Shown here in pieces: positions 60,454-64,000 of a DNA stretch of 64,000 nucleotides. The DNA lies in assembly GCF_029504575.1 (NCBI RefSeq), contig NZ_JAQFII010000001.1:2640501-2704500 (forward strand). Direction: 5' to 3'. Source of the stretch: Streptomyces sp. SPB162 (GTDB lineage: Bacteria > Actinomycetota > Actinomycetes > Streptomycetales > Streptomycetaceae). The translations under genes and the position numbers were made by a program. The notes beneath the pieces were generated by a model that saw nothing but the letters and a program-made list of their open reading frames with translations, did not search any database and had not been told where the DNA came from. Numbering within the stretch: position 1 is the first letter of the stretch; each line of letters begins with the position of its first letter.

Positions 60454-61989
60454 TCACTTCCGGCCCAGCAGCAGCCGGGCCTCTCCTACGGTGAACACCG
60501 ATCCGGTGACGAGCACGCCCGCCCCCGCGTACGCGCCCTCGTCCTCGGCGAGGGTGATCGCCGCCTCGATGGCGTCGTCCAGCCGCGCCTCGACCTGCAC
60601 GCGGTCGTCGCCGAAGACCTCGACCGCCAGCGCGGCCAGCGCGTCCACGTCCATCGCCCGACTGGTCGAGTTCCGGGTCACCACGATCTCCGAGAGCACC
60701 GGCTCGAACGCCTCCAGCAACCCGCGCACGTCCTTCTCCGCGCTCGGTCCGACGACGCCGACCAGGTGGGTGAAGTCGAAGACCTCACTGACCGCGGCCG
60801 CCGCGGCCCGCGCGCCGGCCGGGTTGTGCGCGGCGTCCAGGACGACGGTCGGGCTGCGCCGGATGACCTCCAGCCGGCCCGGCGAGGTGACGGACGCGAA
60901 GGCGCCGCGGACGGCGTCGATGTCCAGCGAGCCGACCCGGGAGGAGCCGATGCCGAAGAACGCCTCGACGGCCGCCAGCGCGACCGCGGCGTTCTGCGCC
61001 TGGTGCTCGCCGTGCAGCGGCAGGAAGATCTGCTCGTACTCGCCACCGAGACCGCGCAGCGTTACCAGCTGGCCGCCGACCGCGATCTCGCGGTGCACGA
61101 CGCCGAACTCCATGCCCTCGCGGGCCACCGTGGCGTCCACCTCGACGGCGTGCTTGAGCAGCACGGTCGCCGCGTCGACGGGCTGCTGGGACAGCACGAC
61201 GGTCGCGTCCTTCTTGATGATCCCGGACTTCTCCACGGCGATCTCGCCCGGCGTGCTGCCGAGCCGGTCGGTGTGGTCGAGCGCGATCGGGGTGACGACG
61301 GCGACCGAGCCGTCGATCACGTTGGTGGCGTCCCAGCTGCCGCCCATGCCGACCTCGACGACCGCGACGTCGACGGGGGCGTCGGCGAAGGCCGCGTAGG
61401 CCATCGCCGTGATCACCTCGAAGAACGACAGCCGGTGCGGCTGCGCGGCGTCCGTCATCTCGATGTACGGCCGGATGTCGCGGTAGGTCTCGATGAACTT
61501 CTCGGCGCTGATCGGCTGCCCGTCCAGGCTGATCCGCTCGGTCATCGCCTGCACGTGCGGGCTGGTGTAGCGGCCGGTGCGCAGATGGAAGCCGAGCAGT
61601 AGCTGCTCGACCATGCGCGCGGTGCTGGTCTTGCCGTTGGTCCCGGTGATGTGGATGGCCGGGTAGGTGCGCTGCGGGTCGCCCAGGATGTCCATGAGCG
61701 CGGTCATCCGGTCGAGCGACGGCTCCAGCTTCGTCTCCGGCCAGCGGCCGGTCAGCTCTCCCTCGATCTCCCGCAGCTCGCGCTCGGTCTCGGGGTCCTT
61801 CGGCCGGGCGGGTACACCGTCGTCCGGCGCGAGCGGGACGGGTGTGCGCAGGGTACGGCTGCCTGCCTCGATCACCGCCATGTCGGCTTCCCTGACGGGC
61901 CCGCCCTCGGGGGCGTCCTCGTCGGGGCTCTCGTCGAACAGGTTGGCTGCCGCGTCGTCCGCGTCGTCGTGCTGGGGGTGCTCGCTCAC
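60454..61989 (-). CDS. folC: Bifunctional folylpolyglutamate/dihydrofolate synthase
   Basis: 511-residue Mur-ligase-type enzyme adding glutamate to folates. The N-terminal 70 residues are acidic and extra relative to E. coli FolC. The core starts at about 80: LDRMTALMDILGDPQRTYPA, IHITGTNGKTSTARMVEQLL (P-loop), YTSPHVQAMTERI, VVEVGMGGSWDATNVIDGSV, ALDHTDRLGSTPGEIAVEKS and VVLDAAHNPAGARAAAAAV. The start is GTG 61989. A strong hairpin at 62051 separates it from valS upstream. Confidence 0.95.
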   Translation of the reverse strand: MSEHPQHDDADDAAANLFDESPDEDAPEGGPVREADMAVIEAGSRTLRTPVPLAPDDGVPARPKDPETERELREIEGELTGRWPETKLEPSLDRMTALMDILGDPQRTYPAIHITGTNGKTSTARMVEQLLLGFHLRTGRYTSPHVQAMTERISLDGQPISAEKFIETYRDIRPYIEMTDAAQPHRLSFFEVITAMAYAAFADAPVDVAVVEVGMGGSWDATNVIDGSVAVVTPIALDHTDRLGSTPGEIAVEKSGIIKKDATVVLSQQPVDAATVLLKHAVEVDATVAREGMEFGVVHREIAVGGQLVTLRGLGGEYEQIFLPLHGEHQAQNAAVALAAVEAFFGIGSSRVGSLDIDAVRGAFASVTSPGRLEVIRRSPTVVLDAAHNPAGARAAAAAVSEVFDFTHLVGVVGPSAEKDVRGLLEAFEPVLSEIVVTRNSTSRAMDVDALAALAVEVFGDDRVQVEARLDDAIEAAITLAEDEGAYAGAGVLVTGSVFTVGEARLLLGRK

Positions 61990-62050
61990 GCCGCCCAGTC
62001 TACGGAGGCGGTGCGGGTCCCCATGCCCGGGTGAGCGGGGCGAGCCGCCG

Positions 62051-62085
62051 CGCGCCCCCGGAGAACGCGGTTCTCCGGGGGCGCG
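62051..62085. terminator. Strong hairpin terminator downstream of valS
   Basis: Perfect 16-bp stem CGCGCCCCCGGAGAAC/GTTCTCCGGGGGCGCG with a 3-base loop, 25 bases after the valS stop. Separates valS from folC. Confidence 0.85.
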
Positions 62086-62109
62086 GGTGGTGGCGGTGGT
62101 GCCGGTGGG

Positions 62110-64000
62110 TCAGCCCTGCGGCAGGTCGGCCAGCTGGGCGGTGATGCGGGCGATGTCCGCCTCGGCCGCCGCGAGCCGGACCCGGATCTTGTCCACGACC
62201 TGGTCCGGTGCCTTCGCGAGGAACGCCTCGTTGCCGAGCTTGCCCAGCGCCTGCGCCTTCTCCTTCTCGGCCAGCCCCATGTCCTTGGTCAGCCGCTTGC
62301 GCTCGGCCTCCACGTCGATCGTGCCGGACAGGTCCAGCGCGACGGTGCCGCCGGCGACCGGGAGGGTCGCGGTGGCGCTGAAGTCGTCGCCCGCGGGCTG
62401 CAGGCGCAGCAGCTGGCGGATGGGCGCCTCGTGGGCCGCCAGGCCGCCGGGCAGCGTGAGCTGCGCGGGGACCTTCTGGCCCGGCTGCAGGCCCTGGTCG
62501 GCGCGGAACCGGCGGACCTCGGTGACCACCTGCTGGACGCCGGCGATCTCCTTCTCGGCCGCAGCGTCGCGGAAGCCGCTGTCCTGGGGCCAGTCGGCGA
62601 TGACGACCGACTCGGCGCCGGTGAGCGTGGTCCACAGCGTCTCGGTGACGAACGGGACCACCGGGTGCAGCAGCCGCAGCAGCACGTCCAGCACCTCGCC
62701 GAGCACCCGCCCGGAGACCTCGGCGCCGCGGCCGCCCGCGAAGAAGGTGGTCTTCGACAGCTCGACGTACCAGTCGAAGACCTCGTCCCACGCGAAGTGG
62801 AAAAGCGCTTCGGAGAGCTTGGAGAACTGGTAGTCCTCGTAGAGCGCGTCGACCTGGGCGACGACCGTGTTGAGCCGGGACAGCACCCAGCGGTCGGTGG
62901 CCGACAGGTCCTCGACGGGCGGGAGTTCACCCTCGACCGTCGCACCGTTCATGAGCGCGAAGCGCGTCGCGTTCCAGATCTTGTTGGTGAACTTGCCGGA
63001 CGCCTGGACCCAGTCCTCGCCGATCGGCACGTCCACACCGGGGTTGGCGCCGCGGGCGAGGGTGAAGCGGACGGCGTCGGAGCCGTACTTGTCCATCCAC
63101 TCCAGCGGATTGACCGTGTTCCCGAAGGACTTCGACATCTTCTTGCCGAACTGGTCGCGGACCATGCCGTGCAGGGCGATGGTGTGGAACGGCGGGGTGC
63201 CGTCCATCGCGTACAGGCCGAACATCATCATCCGGGCAACCCAGAAGAAGAGGATGTCGTACCCGGTGACCAGCACCGAGTTGGGATAGAACTTCTCCAG
63301 CGACTCGGTCCGCTCGGGCCAGCCCAGCGTCGAGAACGGCCACAGGCCCGACGAGAACCACGTGTCGAGCACGTCGGTGTCCTGCGTCCAGCCCTCACCG
63401 CTGGGCGGCTGCTCGTCCGGTCCGACGCAGACGACCTCGCCGGCCGGGCCGTACCAGACCGGGATGCGGTGGCCCCACCAGAGCTGACGCGAGATGCACC
63501 AGTCGTGCAGGTTGTCGACCCAGCTGAAGTAGCGGGACTCCATCTCCTTGGGGTGGATCTTCACCCGGCCGTCGCGGACCGCGTCGCCCGCGGCTTTCGC
63601 CAACGGGCCGACCTTGACCCACCACTGGAGCGACAGCCGCGGCTCGATGGTGGTCTTGCAGCGCGAGCAGTGGCCCACGGAGTGGGAGTACGGGCGCTTC
63701 TCCGCGACGATCCGGCCCTCGGCGCGCAGCGCGCCGACGATGGCGCTGCGCGCCTCCAGCCGGTCCAGTCCCTCGAACGGGCCGGGGACGGTGATGATCG
63801 CCCGCTCGTCCATGACGCTGAGGTTCGGCAGGTCGTGCCGGCGGCCGATCTCGAAGTCGTTCGGGTCGTGCGCCGGGGTCACCTTGACGGCGCCGGTGCC
63901 GAACTCCGGGTCCACGTGCTCGTCCGCGACGATCGGGATGCGGCGGCCGGTGAGCGGCAGTTCGATCTCGGTGCCGACCAGGTGCGCGTAGCGCTCGTCG
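62110..64000 (-). CDS. valS: Valyl-tRNA synthetase, 5' end outside the window
   Basis: C-terminal 630 residues of this class I synthetase; the frame is open to the window edge ([20 protein letters not shown] at 64000) so the HIGH box is not seen. Visible: part of the editing domain ([20 protein letters not shown]), [60 protein letters not shown], the KMSKS box [20 protein letters not shown], the anticodon-binding domain and the C-terminal coiled-coil arm ([20 protein letters not shown]). It ends LADLPQG. Confidence 0.97.
   Translation of the reverse strand, partial: DERYAHLVGTEIELPLTGRRIPIVADEHVDPEFGTGAVKVTPAHDPNDFEIGRRHDLPNLSVMDERAIITVPGPFEGLDRLEARSAIVGALRAEGRIVAEKRPYSHSVGHCSRCKTTIEPRLSLQWWVKVGPLAKAAGDAVRDGRVKIHPKEMESRYFSWVDNLHDWCISRQLWWGHRIPVWYGPAGEVVCVGPDEQPPSGEGWTQDTDVLDTWFSSGLWPFSTLGWPERTESLEKFYPNSVLVTGYDILFFWVARMMMFGLYAMDGTPPFHTIALHGMVRDQFGKKMSKSFGNTVNPLEWMDKYGSDAVRFTLARGANPGVDVPIGEDWVQASGKFTNKIWNATRFALMNGATVEGELPPVEDLSATDRWVLSRLNTVVAQVDALYEDYQFSKLSEALFHFAWDEVFDWYVELSKTTFFAGGRGAEVSGRVLGEVLDVLLRLLHPVVPFVTETLWTTLTGAESVVIADWPQDSGFRDAAAEKEIAGVQQVVTEVRRFRADQGLQPGQKVPAQLTLPGGLAAHEAPIRQLLRLQPAGDDFSATATLPVAGGTVALDLSGTIDVEAERKRLTKDMGLAEKEKAQALGKLGNEAFLAKAPDQVVDKIRVRLAAAEADIARITAQLADLPQG

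Overview
This window is from a Streptomyces chromosome. The evidence is the very high G+C content, GTG/TTG/CTG starts, GGAG-type ribosome sites, and a gene order that, from memory, matches the conserved S. coelicolor block comEC/comEA - leuS - rsfS - nadD - proA - proB - obgE - rpmA - rplU - rne - mre cluster - ndk - folC - valS. Most genes are on the minus strand.

Region by region. 1-3187: the end of a mobile element with two overlapping tyrosine recombinase genes; it sits inside comEC and cuts it in the LTHF motif. 3173-8007: comEC remnant, comEA, a DegV protein and a small membrane protein, with two DnaA-box-like 9-mers upstream of comEA. 8007-13145: leuS with a leucine-rich leader peptide and attenuator, then a secreted S53 peptidase. 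13146-19676: two identical tRNA-Ala(GGC) genes, each with a similar terminator, bounding about 6 kb of accessory genes (GT87 membrane glycosyltransferase, MarR / old yellow enzyme pair, MFS exporter / XRE regulator pair). 19771-24846: histidine phosphatase, rsfS, LCP protein, nadD, an overlooked 50-residue membrane protein and an M48 peptidase. 24881-28441: two about 200-bp MITE-like elements with the same 16-bp inverted ends, each inserted at the CTAG that forms a TAG stop codon; between them are two membrane proteins sharing an N-terminal motif, and proA. 28438-36645: proB, galE, a very large GT2/TagF-type protein and a second GT2 enzyme, suggesting wall glycopolymer synthesis. 36740-43211: obgE, rpmA, rplU and an RNase E/G with repeated Arg-rich motifs. 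43434-49323: radical-SAM-linked protein, a repetitive membrane-like protein, amino-acid permease / ROK pair and a small secreted protein. 49395-52920: radical SAM enzyme and CYTH-CHAD protein. 53130-64000: rodA, pbp2, mreD, mreC, mreB, ndk, a DUF4233-type membrane protein, folC and valS (5' end beyond the window).

The genes serve three main jobs: translation and ribosome assembly (leuS, valS, rsfS, obgE, rpmA, rplU, rne), wall growth and sporulation-type wall synthesis (mreBCD, pbp2, rodA, LCP protein, TagF-like protein), and central metabolism (nadD, proA, proB, galE, ndk, folC).

Six reading frames (1-1618 recombinase, old yellow enzyme, CYTH-CHAD, pbp2, mreC, DUF4233) each contain one apparent extra G/C base. 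All six errors have the same sign, so they look more like sequence-consensus errors than real mutations. The apparent PBP2-RodA and MreC-MreD fusions arise from them and should not be taken as real.
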